Source of the DNA: Methylotenera sp.
GTDB lineage: Bacteria; Pseudomonadota; Gammaproteobacteria; Burkholderiales; Methylophilaceae
Direction of reading: 5' to 3'
Assembly (NCBI GenBank): GCA_030682715.1
Contig: JAUXNQ010000063.1
Coordinates: 1 to 52,309 of the forward strand
Length of the DNA: 52,309 nt
Shown: positions 45,351-52,309 of the stretch, piece after piece
How the letters are laid out: each line of letters starts with the position of its first letter
Numbering within the stretch: the first letter of the stretch is position 1
Translations under genes and position numbers: made by a program
The notes under the pieces: model-generated
Seen by the model: the letters and a program-made list of their open reading frames with translations, nothing else
The model's database searches: none
What the model was told of the DNA's origin: nothing

Positions 45351-46537
45351 TATAAAGTATCATCAACAGGCATACTTGAATAAGCAATCACTTGGTTACG
45401 CCCATTTTGCTTGGCACGGTATAGCGCCTGATCTGCTGCTGTTACAAGGTCAGAAAATTCCAACCCAATCTCTTTCGAATCAGCTACGCCAATGCTAACG
45501 GTTACATTAATACGCTCTTTACCCAACATTAACGAAAATTCGGCAAATGCCAAACGCAAGCGCTCTGCCAACTCGAAAGCTTCGTTTTCTGTAGTAGCGG
45601 TTAGCAACATACAGAATTCTTCACCACCGTAGCGTGCAAAATAATCATCTGCACGTATAGATTTTTGTGCAATATTAGCCAAGGAACAAAGTACTTTATC
45701 ACCAGCAGGGTGACCAAAACGATCATTAATAGATTTAAAGAAATCGATATCAATCATCATGATCGCCAAGGACTCTCCTGTGCGAACACAACGTGCTTTG
45801 AGCCGCACAGATTCCTCTTCAATCCTACGTCGATTTAATGTGCCAGTCAGCGCGTCATGCGATGCCATTTGGTATACATCAGCAATCAGCCTATGGTTTA
45901 GCATCAATAGCAAACCAAATGCTACACAAAATTGCAATAAACAACCGATCACAAATGGCAGGGCATTAATCGCCGTATTCACATGCAAGCCAATTGCCTC
46001 ATCTGGCGACCGTATAATAATGACAGCGCGTGCAACCATTAATAGAGCCAATATCACAAATGAAATGCCTGTAAACCAGTATGACACCCTTAATGAAACT
46101 TCAGTTTTTACCAAGAGCACACGGGCACAAACCACGTATATAAAGAAAAAGAAAAAGGAATTTACAATCGCACGTAAATGAAAGTCTGGATTAACGACAT
46201 TAAACCAAATACTTTGGCAAAAAATGACGCCTATAAATAAGACAGCTAGCCCCCAATGGGTTGGCTGCTCTTTAAATGCTTGAATCCCAATTAATTGCAG
46301 ACACGTACCTGTTGCAATTAACGTCACACCAAAAACGACAGCCCAATCATGCCCAGGGGTAGTGCGTCCAAAAAAATAGGCCAAGCTAAAACCTAATCCA
46401 ATGCATAAATTCGCAACCGCCCACTGTCTAACGCCACGAATACGTCCAACACGCAAGCCTGCCAATTCAAATAAGCAGAAAAACATAAAAGCCATCATAG
46501 CAAACATCACCATGATGGTACGTACATCTAAACCCAT
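45350..46537 (-). CDS. Membrane diguanylate cyclase (GGDEF)
   Basis: The 395-residue protein has about six or seven membrane helices in its first ~205 residues and a C-terminal GGDEF domain (~220-385) with active site ARYGGEEF. The inhibitory I-site RxxD (RADD) lies five residues before it, so both c-di-GMP synthesis and product inhibition should be intact. The N-terminal membrane region is of an unclassified type. A run of seven 7-bp repeats lies about 100 bp upstream. Confidence 0.92.
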   Translation of the reverse strand: MGLDVRTIMVMFAMMAFMFFCLFELAGLRVGRIRGVRQWAVANLCIGLGFSLAYFFGRTTPGHDWAVVFGVTLIATGTCLQLIGIQAFKEQPTHWGLAVLFIGVIFCQSIWFNVVNPDFHLRAIVNSFFFFFIYVVCARVLLVKTEVSLRVSYWFTGISFVILALLMVARAVIIIRSPDEAIGLHVNTAINALPFVIGCLLQFCVAFGLLLMLNHRLIADVYQMASHDALTGTLNRRRIEEESVRLKARCVRTGESLAIMMIDIDFFKSINDRFGHPAGDKVLCSLANIAQKSIRADDYFARYGGEEFCMLLTATTENEAFELAERLRLAFAEFSLMLGKERINVTVSIGVADSKEIGLEFSDLVTAADQALYRAKQNGRNQVIAYSSMPVDDTL

Positions 46538-46634
46538 AAATTCTCCGAATAAATCAGTCCAACATCAGTCAGTAAGGTGCGTTGAAGACTGACTTGATGG
46601 AATTGCTGATTTTTATGAAATAAAGGCATTTTTA

Positions 46635-46683
46635 ATACCAAATACCAAATACCAAATATTGAATATTGAATATTGAATATTGA
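46635..46683. repeat. Heptanucleotide tandem repeat upstream of the diguanylate cyclase gene
   Basis: Three exact copies of ATACCAA (46635-46655) run directly into four exact copies of ATATTGA (46656-46683), all in one 7-bp register. The tract lies 98 bp before the start codon of the minus-strand diguanylate cyclase gene, in its probable promoter region. Confidence 0.93.
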
Positions 46684-46839
46684 ATAACATCCTGTTATTT
46701 TGAAATACTACATGCATTTCATGCAGATACTTCACTGCACCCATACAAAGCCATACAAATTATTTAGTAGGTTATTAAGTTAAGTAAAATCATTAGGTCT
46801 CAATCATTAAAGTACATACGTCTAGCTTGAAACAATTGA

Positions 46840-46880
46840 GTATGATGTGAATCATACAAGTACGACATCAATGTTGATGT
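46840..46880. promoter_or_regulatory. Two perfect dyads upstream of pqqA
   Basis: GTATGAT-GTGA-ATCATAC (46840-46857) and ACATCAA-TG-TTGATGT (46865-46880) are perfect palindromes with 7-bp arms, ending 23 bp before the pqqA ATG. They are candidate regulator-binding sites; no family is assigned. Confidence 0.55.
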
Positions 46881-46903
46881 AAATAAAACTAAGGATAAAT
46901 ATT

Positions 46904-46975
46904 ATGTGGACAACACCAGCAGCTACTGAAATGCGTTTTGGCTTCGAAGTTACAATGTACGTAATGAACAAGTAA
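46904..46975 (+). CDS. pqqA: PQQ precursor peptide PqqA
   Basis: The 23-residue peptide MWTTPAATEMRFGFEVTMYVMNK has the conserved Glu-x3-Tyr (E15, Y19) that PqqE and PqqD cross-link and trim into pyrroloquinoline quinone, cofactor of methanol dehydrogenases. RBS AGGA lies about 10 bases upstream. An intrinsic terminator follows within 35 bp, so the transcript carries only this peptide. No pqqBCDE is present in the window, so the modification enzymes must be encoded elsewhere. Confidence 0.95.
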   Translation: MWTTPAATEMRFGFEVTMYVMNK

Positions 46976-47008
46976 TTCGCGTTATTTTTTAGTCAACACT
47001 GACTAAAT

Positions 47009-47043
47009 TTAAAAGCCTACTCAGTAATGACTAGGCTTTTTTA
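47009..47043 (+). terminator. Intrinsic terminator of pqqA
   Basis: AAAAGCCTA and TAGGCTTTT form a 9-bp stem followed by a T-run. A smaller dyad TTAGTC/GACTAA (46991-47008) lies between it and the pqqA stop codon. Confidence 0.9.
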
Positions 47044-47111
47044 ACGCCCAATAGCCTATCAATAACCAAATTTAGGCCACCGTTAATATCTTTAATAAAG
47101 ATAAACCAGAA

Positions 47112-47579
47112 CTATTCATCAATACGTTTCATATCGCGATGGAAAATACCCGCGTCAACATAAACTTCGCTACAGACCTTAAATCCAAATTTCTCATAAA
47201 ATGCGATTGCATGCACTTGGGCTGATAATGTGACAACATAAAACCCTAGCTGCCGATAATAAACAATTGCCGCGTTTAATAACGCCGCACCTACACCTAC
47301 ACCACGCCAAGGCTTTAGCACAGCCATACGGCCTATACTCCCATCCCCTAACAGCCTTGCACAGCCTATCGCCTCTCCTGCCTCGCTAAGTGCCAGTAAA
47401 TGTTGAGCTGTTTCATCCAACCCATCCCACTCTAATTCAATTGGTACATTTTGTTCAACAACAAACACAGCTTCACGTACAGAAATCAACTGTTGTGCAT
47501 GCGTTTGCCATGTGACTTTCTCAATATTGAAACTATCTTGCAATGTTACCCCCTTGCGAGCGTTGGCAGTAACAGGCAT
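47112..47579 (-). CDS. GNAT family N-acetyltransferase
   Basis: The 155-residue protein has the acetyl-CoA binding motif RMAVLKPWRGVGVGAALLNAAI (motif A, R/Q-x-x-G-x-G/A) and a C-terminal NAIAFYEKFGF-type segment (HAIAFYEKFGFKV). The region WDGLDETAQHLLAL resembles the ElaA/YjcF branch. Its substrate is unknown. It is divergent from the DoxX gene. Confidence 0.9.
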   Translation of the reverse strand: MPVTANARKGVTLQDSFNIEKVTWQTHAQQLISVREAVFVVEQNVPIELEWDGLDETAQHLLALSEAGEAIGCARLLGDGSIGRMAVLKPWRGVGVGAALLNAAIVYYRQLGFYVVTLSAQVHAIAFYEKFGFKVCSEVYVDAGIFHRDMKRIDE

Positions 47580-47618
47580 TATGCAGCCTTGGTCTTTAAT
47601 TAATGATTAAGGTTTTAT

Positions 47619-47993
47619 ATGCAAAAATATATAGCAACTGTAGCCCGCGTTTTATTATCGCAACTCTTTTTACTTCAAGTCGTAGCGCTGATTATTGGTT
47701 TTACTAATAACCCTGATGGCTATCAGCAATATCAAGCTGGTTTAGGTAGCTTAGGTTTGCCTGGCATTTTTGCCCCACTCATTATTTTAATGAACCTTGT
47801 TGGTGGCTTGGCTTTATTACTAGGTTATAAAACCAAAGCATTTGCATTGCTCATGGCTATTTACATCGTCGTTCTAACCCTATTACTCAAGTTACCAGTG
47901 TTGCAATACCTAGCAATTGCAGGTGGTTTATTACTACTGTACGTAAATCCTAATACTCCTTGTAGCCTAGATAACTGTAAGAAAAAAGCGTAA
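47619..47993 (+). CDS. DoxX family membrane protein
   Basis: The 124-residue protein has four membrane helices, with NPDGYQQYQAGLGSLGLPGIFAPLIILMNLVGGLALLLGYKTK matching DoxX/YphA-type proteins. Family members are linked to quinone or thiosulfate redox chemistry; the role here is unknown. The gene ends in a terminator shared with the metallohydrolase on the other strand. Confidence 0.88.
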   Translation: MQKYIATVARVLLSQLFLLQVVALIIGFTNNPDGYQQYQAGLGSLGLPGIFAPLIILMNLVGGLALLLGYKTKAFALLMAIYIVVLTLLLKLPVLQYLAIAGGLLLLYVNPNTPCSLDNCKKKA

Positions 47994-48022
47994 ATTAAGC
48001 TTAAGTCTTAAAATTACACAGC

Positions 48023-48050
48023 AAAAAGCGGCTTAAATTGCCGCTTTTTT
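48023..48050. terminator. Bidirectional terminator between doxX-like and metallohydrolase genes
   Basis: AAAAAGCGGC and GCCGCTTTTTT pair around TTAAATT, between two convergent genes. The hairpin touches the metallohydrolase stop codon. Confidence 0.92.
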
Positions 48051-48987
48051 ATTCCCATTCCAGCACAGGGTAAATTGTATTTACGTTACGCCGATTAGCA
48101 ATTTCAAATAACTTCCAGTGATTACGCTCACTTTCTGCGGCTGTATCCATTGTTTTTTCCATACTCACATTGCCCTTAATGCTGGCACGCACGTCATTCA
48201 ATAATACCGTCAAATAGCGTTCAGCATTACTTAGTGCAACTACCCAGTCTTTAGTGACTGGGCCATGCCCTGGTACCACTTGTGTTGCAGGGCTACTCTT
48301 TAATTTTATTATTTCGGCAATTAAGCCTTTAATATCACCTTCAACCACTGGCGTACGCGCTATAAACAATAAATCGCCCGCAAATAAGGTGCCTGTTTTA
48401 CGATCAATCAACGTAATATCGGTATTGGTATGCGCTAACGGATGCGCATTTAATACCAGCACCCTATCGCCCAAATCAAGCTCTAACGTAGTTTTAACAA
48501 CCAGTGTCGGCTTAATCAGCTCACTGCCTATTGCGTCATCATGCAAGAAGCGCTCATTTAGCTTAGCATATTGCTCACTTCTCACATCCATCGCATTGGC
48601 CAACTTCTCATGGCCTACAAACTCAGGCTTTGGATCACTTGGATTCTTGGGTAAAAAGGCAGCATTTCCGTAAATATGGTCAGGATGCACATGCGTGTTA
48701 ATCACATACAATACGGGCAAAGGCGTTACTTTACGGATCGCTGACTGTAATTGTTGGCCGACTTTCAGGCTTCCGCCTGTATCAATCACAGCGACGCCCT
48801 TACTTCCCACTATAAAGCTAATATTACAGATATCACCCTGATACCCAGTATCAATATCTAAATGCTCCCCATGATGTACATAAATACCATCAGCTACAGA
48901 CTCAACCGCAAAGTTGCTGTGCTGCACTTCTGCATGTGAACAGCCAATTATTGAAAACAGGCTCATGGTTATCATTAAAATTCTCAT
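48049..48987 (-). CDS. Quinoprotein-relay-type zinc metallohydrolase (MBL fold)
   Basis: The 312-residue exported protein has an N-terminal signal with a possible lipobox (SIIGC). The metallo-beta-lactamase fold shows VADGIYVHHGEHLD, GDICNISFIVGSKGVAVIDTGGS, the metal motif NTHVHPDHIYGNAAF (HxHxDH), a later His in NAHPLAHTNTDI and GDLLF, and QVVPGHGP. It resembles the quinoprotein relay system zinc metallohydrolase group associated with PQQ-dependent dehydrogenases (from memory). It is divergent from cytochrome b and 1.1 kb from pqqA, consistent with a periplasmic methanol/quinoprotein role. Confidence 0.85.
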   Translation of the reverse strand: MRILMITMSLFSIIGCSHAEVQHSNFAVESVADGIYVHHGEHLDIDTGYQGDICNISFIVGSKGVAVIDTGGSLKVGQQLQSAIRKVTPLPVLYVINTHVHPDHIYGNAAFLPKNPSDPKPEFVGHEKLANAMDVRSEQYAKLNERFLHDDAIGSELIKPTLVVKTTLELDLGDRVLVLNAHPLAHTNTDITLIDRKTGTLFAGDLLFIARTPVVEGDIKGLIAEIIKLKSSPATQVVPGHGPVTKDWVVALSNAERYLTVLLNDVRASIKGNVSMEKTMDTAAESERNHWKLFEIANRRNVNTIYPVLEWE

Positions 48988-49098
48988 GAATCATTCCTTG
49001 CGTTAAGGTTAACGATTAAAATACCTAGGTTTTATGCAATCATTTGTTGTGGCTATGGTCACATTTAAATGTTAATTTAGTGCTACTAGGATATTACT

Positions 49099-49698
49099 AT
49101 GAATCAAGCTTCTTCACGCTATACCAAACCCGCTGTTATTCTTCATTGGCTAATCGCATTTGTTATTTTTACAATGTTTGCATTAGGTTGGTACATGAGT
49201 GAACTGCCTAAAGAGGCTCCTAAACAATCTGCTTTTGATCTGTTTGACTTAGGTATTTATACATGGGAGCTTGCTAAAGAAGCCAGCCCTAGAACCTTTT
49301 ATTTCAACTTACATAAATCGATTGGCGTTACATTACTAGCGCTTATCGCTATTCGCATCCTTTGGCGCATTACGCATCGCCCACCTGCAATGCTCACCTC
49401 TTATAAAGCTTGGGAGAAAAAACTAGCGACAGGTATGCATCATTCATTGTATTTATTAATGGTATCGATGCCAATCACTGGGCTCATTATGGCGGTTAAC
49501 AGTAAATACGGCGTCATGTGGTTTGGTATGGATTTTATTGCTGGTTTAGATAACAGCAATATGCGCGATCTATTCAAAGAAGCGCATGAAATTGTCGGCG
49601 CACTATTGTTGATAGCAGTCATCATTCATATTGTAGGTGCTTTAAAACATAAATTTATTGATAAAGATGACACCATGAAACGTATGTCATTTAAATAA
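49099..49698 (+). CDS. Cytochrome b561 family protein
   Basis: The 199-residue protein has four membrane helices with paired heme-ligand histidines: ILHWLIAF (H16), NLHKSIGVTLL, ATGMHHSLYLL and EIVGALLLIAVIIHIVGALKH. This matches the bacterial cytochrome b561/CybB fold, which moves electrons between quinones and periplasmic partners. It is divergent from the quinoprotein-associated metallohydrolase and closed by a strong terminator. Confidence 0.93.
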   Translation: MNQASSRYTKPAVILHWLIAFVIFTMFALGWYMSELPKEAPKQSAFDLFDLGIYTWELAKEASPRTFYFNLHKSIGVTLLALIAIRILWRITHRPPAMLTSYKAWEKKLATGMHHSLYLLMVSMPITGLIMAVNSKYGVMWFGMDFIAGLDNSNMRDLFKEAHEIVGALLLIAVIIHIVGALKHKFIDKDDTMKRMSFK

Positions 49699-49728
49699 GC
49701 TATCATTTAAATATTGGTAACACCCATC

Positions 49729-49757
49729 AAAAAGCCCGCTTGAAAGCGGGCTTTTTT
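49729..49757. terminator. Bidirectional intrinsic terminator
   Basis: AAAAAGCCCGCT and AGCGGGCTTTTTT form a 12-bp stem with a TGAA loop between the convergent cytochrome b and terC-like genes. Confidence 0.95.
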
Positions 49758-49761
49758 ACTA

Positions 49762-50721
49762 TCATTTTACTTTCCTTGTCGCTAGTAAACTGAGCAACAT
49801 ACTCGTACCAAGCACAGAAACCACTACCCCTAATGAAACCGCCACAGGGATCTTAAACCACTCTACTACCAACATTTTTGTACCTACAAATATCAACACC
49901 AATGCCAAACCAAATTTAAGCAAGTGAAAGCGCTCAGCCATATCAGCTAATAAGAAATACAGTGCTCGCAAGCCTAAAATAGCGAAAATATTGGAGGTAA
50001 ATACAATAAACGGATCATTGGTAATCGCAAAAATAGCAGGGATACTATCCATCGCAAAAATCACATCTGAAAACTCAATTAATACCAATACCAAAAACAT
50101 GGGTGTAAACCAACGCACACCATTCTCGGTAATCCAAAACTTATCAGCGTGAAACTTATCAGTAATCCGAATATGTTTACGTAACCATTTAAGCAAAGGG
50201 TTGGTAGCCAAGTTGGGCTCGTGATCAGCAAACACAAACATCTTGATACCTGTAATCAGCAAGAACGCGCCAAACACATACAATATCCAATGAAATTGAG
50301 CAATCAACCATGCACCAATTAAAATCATTAGCGCTCGCAGGATTATGGCACCCAATACACCATAAACTAGGATGCGTTTTTGGTATTCCAACGGCACTGC
50401 GAAATAACTAAAAATCATCACAAACACAAAGATATTGTCCATCGCTAGTGTTTTTTCTAGCAAATAACCAGTGAGATACTCCATTGCCCTTGCATCGGCA
50501 ATCGCCCTTCCGCTGGTATGGTCAAGCCAAGCCCATAGCGCTGCACCAAACAACATTGCTAACGTAAACCATATCAATGACCAAACGAGCGCCTCTCGTG
50601 CGCTTACCTTATGCGCCCCTTTGCGCCCTAACGCAAACATATCAATGGCAAGCATGGCGACTACAAATATGCCGAAGCCTCCCCACATCCACCAAGTACC
50701 TATCGATTGCATTGCGTTCAT
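49762..50721 (-). CDS. TerC/Alx family membrane protein
   Basis: The 319-residue protein has about nine membrane helices carrying conserved acidic residues: DHTSGRAIADARAMEYLTGYLLEKTLAMDNIFVFVMIF, ADHEPNLATNPLLKWLRKH and IEFSDVIFAMDSIPAIFAIT. These are typical of TerC/Alx proteins, implicated in metal (manganese) efflux and tellurite resistance. No manganese riboswitch was recognised in its short leader. Confidence 0.94.
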   Translation of the reverse strand: MNAMQSIGTWWMWGGFGIFVVAMLAIDMFALGRKGAHKVSAREALVWSLIWFTLAMLFGAALWAWLDHTSGRAIADARAMEYLTGYLLEKTLAMDNIFVFVMIFSYFAVPLEYQKRILVYGVLGAIILRALMILIGAWLIAQFHWILYVFGAFLLITGIKMFVFADHEPNLATNPLLKWLRKHIRITDKFHADKFWITENGVRWFTPMFLVLVLIEFSDVIFAMDSIPAIFAITNDPFIVFTSNIFAILGLRALYFLLADMAERFHLLKFGLALVLIFVGTKMLVVEWFKIPVAVSLGVVVSVLGTSMLLSLLATRKVK

Positions 50722-50794
50722 GTACGTCTCTAATCTTATTAATATTTATTAACCAACGCACTTGGTTGGGTCATATCGTTACCAAACATAAATA

Positions 50795-50826
50795 AGGCTG
50801 AGAAATATTGCTCATATCCTCAGCCT
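50795..50826. terminator. Terminator-like hairpin between terC and htpX genes
   Basis: AGGCTGAG and CTCAGCCT form an 8-bp stem around a 16-nt loop, about 45 bp past the htpX stop codon. The following U-run is weak. Confidence 0.55.
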
Positions 50827-50870
50827 CTCATTACCTTAACTGCTCGCTTACTAAAAGTAGCAGCTTGTAC

Positions 50871-51743
50871 TTATTGTGATTCACGCAATGCTGCAATACG
50901 CTCATCTAAGCCTGGATGGGTAGCAAATAATTTTGATAACCCACCTTTACCAGAGATACCAAACGCAGCCATTTGTTCAGGCAATGCTGATGGCTCATGC
51001 TGTGCTTGCAAACGTTGCAATGCAGCAATCATCTTGTTTTTACTTGATAACTTAGCCGCACCAGCATCTGCCCTGAACTCACGCTGGCGTGAAAACCACA
51101 TCACGATCACAGAGGCCAAGATACCTAATACAAATTGCGCAATTATCATTGTGATAAAAAATGCTGGGCCTGTACCGCGCTCGGTTTTAAACACCACTTT
51201 ATCCACAACATAACCAATCACGCGAGATAAAAACATCACAAAGGTATTCACCACACCCTGAATCAAGGTCAGCGTTACCATATCACCATTAGCAATATGC
51301 GATATTTCATGTGCTAATACAGCTTCAGCCTCATCTTTAGTCATGGCATTTAATAAGCCACTAGAAACCGCGACTAATGAGCTATTTTTAGTCATGCCAG
51401 TTGCAAATGCATTCACCTCTGGCGTATCAAATATGGCGACTTCTGGCATTTTAATGCCCACAGCATCTGCTTGCGCGCGCACTGTTTTTACCAACCATAT
51501 TTCAGTTGCTGTGCGCGGCTCTTCAATCACTACTGCACCAGACATACGTTTTGCGGTCCATTTAGAAATCGCTAGCGAGATAAACGCACCACCAAAACCC
51601 ATAATGGCAGAAAACACTAACAAATTACCCAAATCTAAGCCATTTGCATTTAAGTATGGCTCTACGCCTAAAATACGCATGGTGATAGAAAGCACAAACA
51701 CAATTGCTAAGTTGGTTGCTAGAAAATATAAAATTCGTTTCAT
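50871..51743 (-). CDS. htpX: Membrane zinc metalloprotease HtpX
   Basis: The 290-residue inner-membrane M48 protease degrades misfolded membrane proteins. It has two N-terminal membrane helices (~5-25 and ~36-56), the zinc motif [13 protein letters not shown] (HExxH), two further helices (~155-215) and the downstream Glu in [12 protein letters not shown]. The C-terminal [16 protein letters not shown] is diagnostic. Length is standard. Confidence 0.97.
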   Translation of the reverse strand: MKRILYFLATNLAIVFVLSITMRILGVEPYLNANGLDLGNLLVFSAIMGFGGAFISLAISKWTAKRMSGAVVIEEPRTATEIWLVKTVRAQADAVGIKMPEVAIFDTPEVNAFATGMTKNSSLVAVSSGLLNAMTKDEAEAVLAHEISHIANGDMVTLTLIQGVVNTFVMFLSRVIGYVVDKVVFKTERGTGPAFFITMIIAQFVLGILASVIVMWFSRQREFRADAGAAKLSSKNKMIAALQRLQAQHEPSALPEQMAAFGISGKGGLSKLFATHPGLDERIAALRESQ

Positions 51744-51881
51744 ATGGTCTCCTTCAGTTTCATTCGTTACCTGTTAAATCAGGTATTACTATGATGTTGC
51801 TACTTTAGTATGTTTTTATATTCAATAAAAGCAGAATATTTCTGATTGATTATTCGTTTTTTACGAGCTATTGTGCATATT

Positions 51882-52193
51882 ATGATTAATTACAAACAAT
51901 TCCACTACTTTTGGGCAGTGGCAAAAGCTGGCAGCATTGTGCGTGCCAGCAAACAGTTACACTTAACCCCACAAACTATCAGTGGGCAAATAGCCATTCT
52001 TGAAGCATCGCTCGGTGTGTCATTATTTAGAAAAGTCGGCCGTGGCATTGAGCTTACAGAGACGGGAGAGTTAGCACTTACTTATGCTGAAGACATTTTC
52101 CAAACAGGCAATGCACTAGAAGAAACACTACGCGCTGGCTCTAAAGAACGTTCACGGTTATTTAGAGTAGAAGACCTTTGCAAAAGCAGCTAA
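51882..52193 (+). pseudogene. nhaR: Truncated NhaR/LysR-type transcriptional regulator
   Basis: Only the first ~96 residues of an NhaR-like LysR regulator remain. The helix-turn-helix INYKQFHYFWAVAKAGSIVRASKQLHLTPQTISGQIAILEASLGVSLFRKVGRGIELTETG is intact. After RLFRV near 52169 the similarity stops, and the frame closes at 52193 (family length ~300). The break coincides with a sequence resembling an insertion-sequence terminus. The binding domain could still be made, but regulation by ligand would be lost. Confidence 0.82.
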
Positions 52194-52309
52194 ATTAAAA
52201 AAGCCCCTTTGATTGCCCATAATCTCCTGGAATATCGTGATTAGCTGGTGTTTTCGTCCCTATTGGAATGGTTTGCACGCTGCTTGACGCAGTTTTGTGG
52301 GGTAGTAGG
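52170..52309. mobile_element. Probable insertion sequence end (partial, runs off the window)
   Basis: Sequence beginning gaagacctttgcaaaagcag at the nhaR break resembles terminal inverted repeats of IS5-family elements (from memory). No complete transposase gene is visible in the remaining 140 bp. A short minus-strand frame starting ATGGGCAATCAAAGG (about 52221) with an AGGAG site points outward across the terminus and may be accidental. Confidence 0.5.

Noticed and set aside
46635-46683. CRISPR-like array
   Set aside because: The units are 7 bp and contiguous without spacers, so this is a simple tandem repeat. No CRISPR array was seen in the window.
50722-50790. Possible manganese (yybP-ykoY) riboswitch before the TerC gene
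   Set aside because: The leader is too short and lacks the conserved aptamer blocks; only small hairpins are present.

Overview
The window looks like a chromosomal segment of a methylotrophic betaproteobacterium of the Methylophilaceae, closest in style to Methylotenera. This is inferred from gene content, without a database search. The supporting genes are a formaldehyde-activating enzyme (fae, 44.5 kb), a free-standing PQQ precursor peptide gene (pqqA, 46.9 kb), a quinoprotein-associated metallohydrolase and cytochrome b pair (48-49.7 kb), a split B12-dependent ribonucleotide reductase, and a betaproteobacterial tolC/pcm/waaA neighbourhood. Base composition is moderately AT-rich.

Layout. 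0-6.2 kb: a small basic protein, tRNA-Pro(UGG), dodecin plus RelA, small secreted proteins, a quinone-reductase remnant and a bestrophin-type channel. 6.2-11.2 kb: an accessory island with a TOTE-type primase-helicase and an AAA/DUF4143 ATPase, bordered by degenerate repeats and a truncated DUF3597 gene. 11.4-15 kb: a Cys-rich copper-storage-like protein and nrdJa/nrdJb with a NrdR-box-like site. 15.3-24.7 kb: waaA, then on the minus strand one run of tetR, adaptor, RND pump, pcm, tolC and an isochorismatase-like hydrolase. 24.8-33.7 kb: a sensor kinase and sigma54 activator, a divergent porin plus PstS-like protein, and a four-gene operon behind a sigma54-type promoter. 34-45 kb: mostly housekeeping genes (TPP riboswitch/thiC, rRNA pseudouridine synthase, uppP, AsmA-like, mutY, yqjDEK-like trio, fae). 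45-52.3 kb: a diguanylate cyclase with a heptamer tandem repeat upstream, pqqA, GNAT, DoxX, metallohydrolase, cytochrome b, TerC, htpX, and an nhaR-like gene broken at the right edge, probably by an insertion sequence.

The most interesting system is 24.8-33.7 kb. A periplasmic-sensing histidine kinase and its NtrC-type activator lie beside an outer-membrane barrel/PstS-like pair. Next comes an operon whose only strong promoter signal is a -24/-12 element with a 27-bp dyad about 170 bp upstream. The operon encodes a thermostable-hemolysin family (GNAT/LuxI-like) protein, an acyl-adenylating enzyme, a heme-oxygenase-like diiron protein and a short-chain dehydrogenase. Read together they look like a signal-controlled pathway for an unknown fatty-acyl or carboxylate-derived small molecule. 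A pair of inverted ~250-300 bp repeats (16.6 and 33.7 kb) brackets the block that runs from the efflux genes through this operon.
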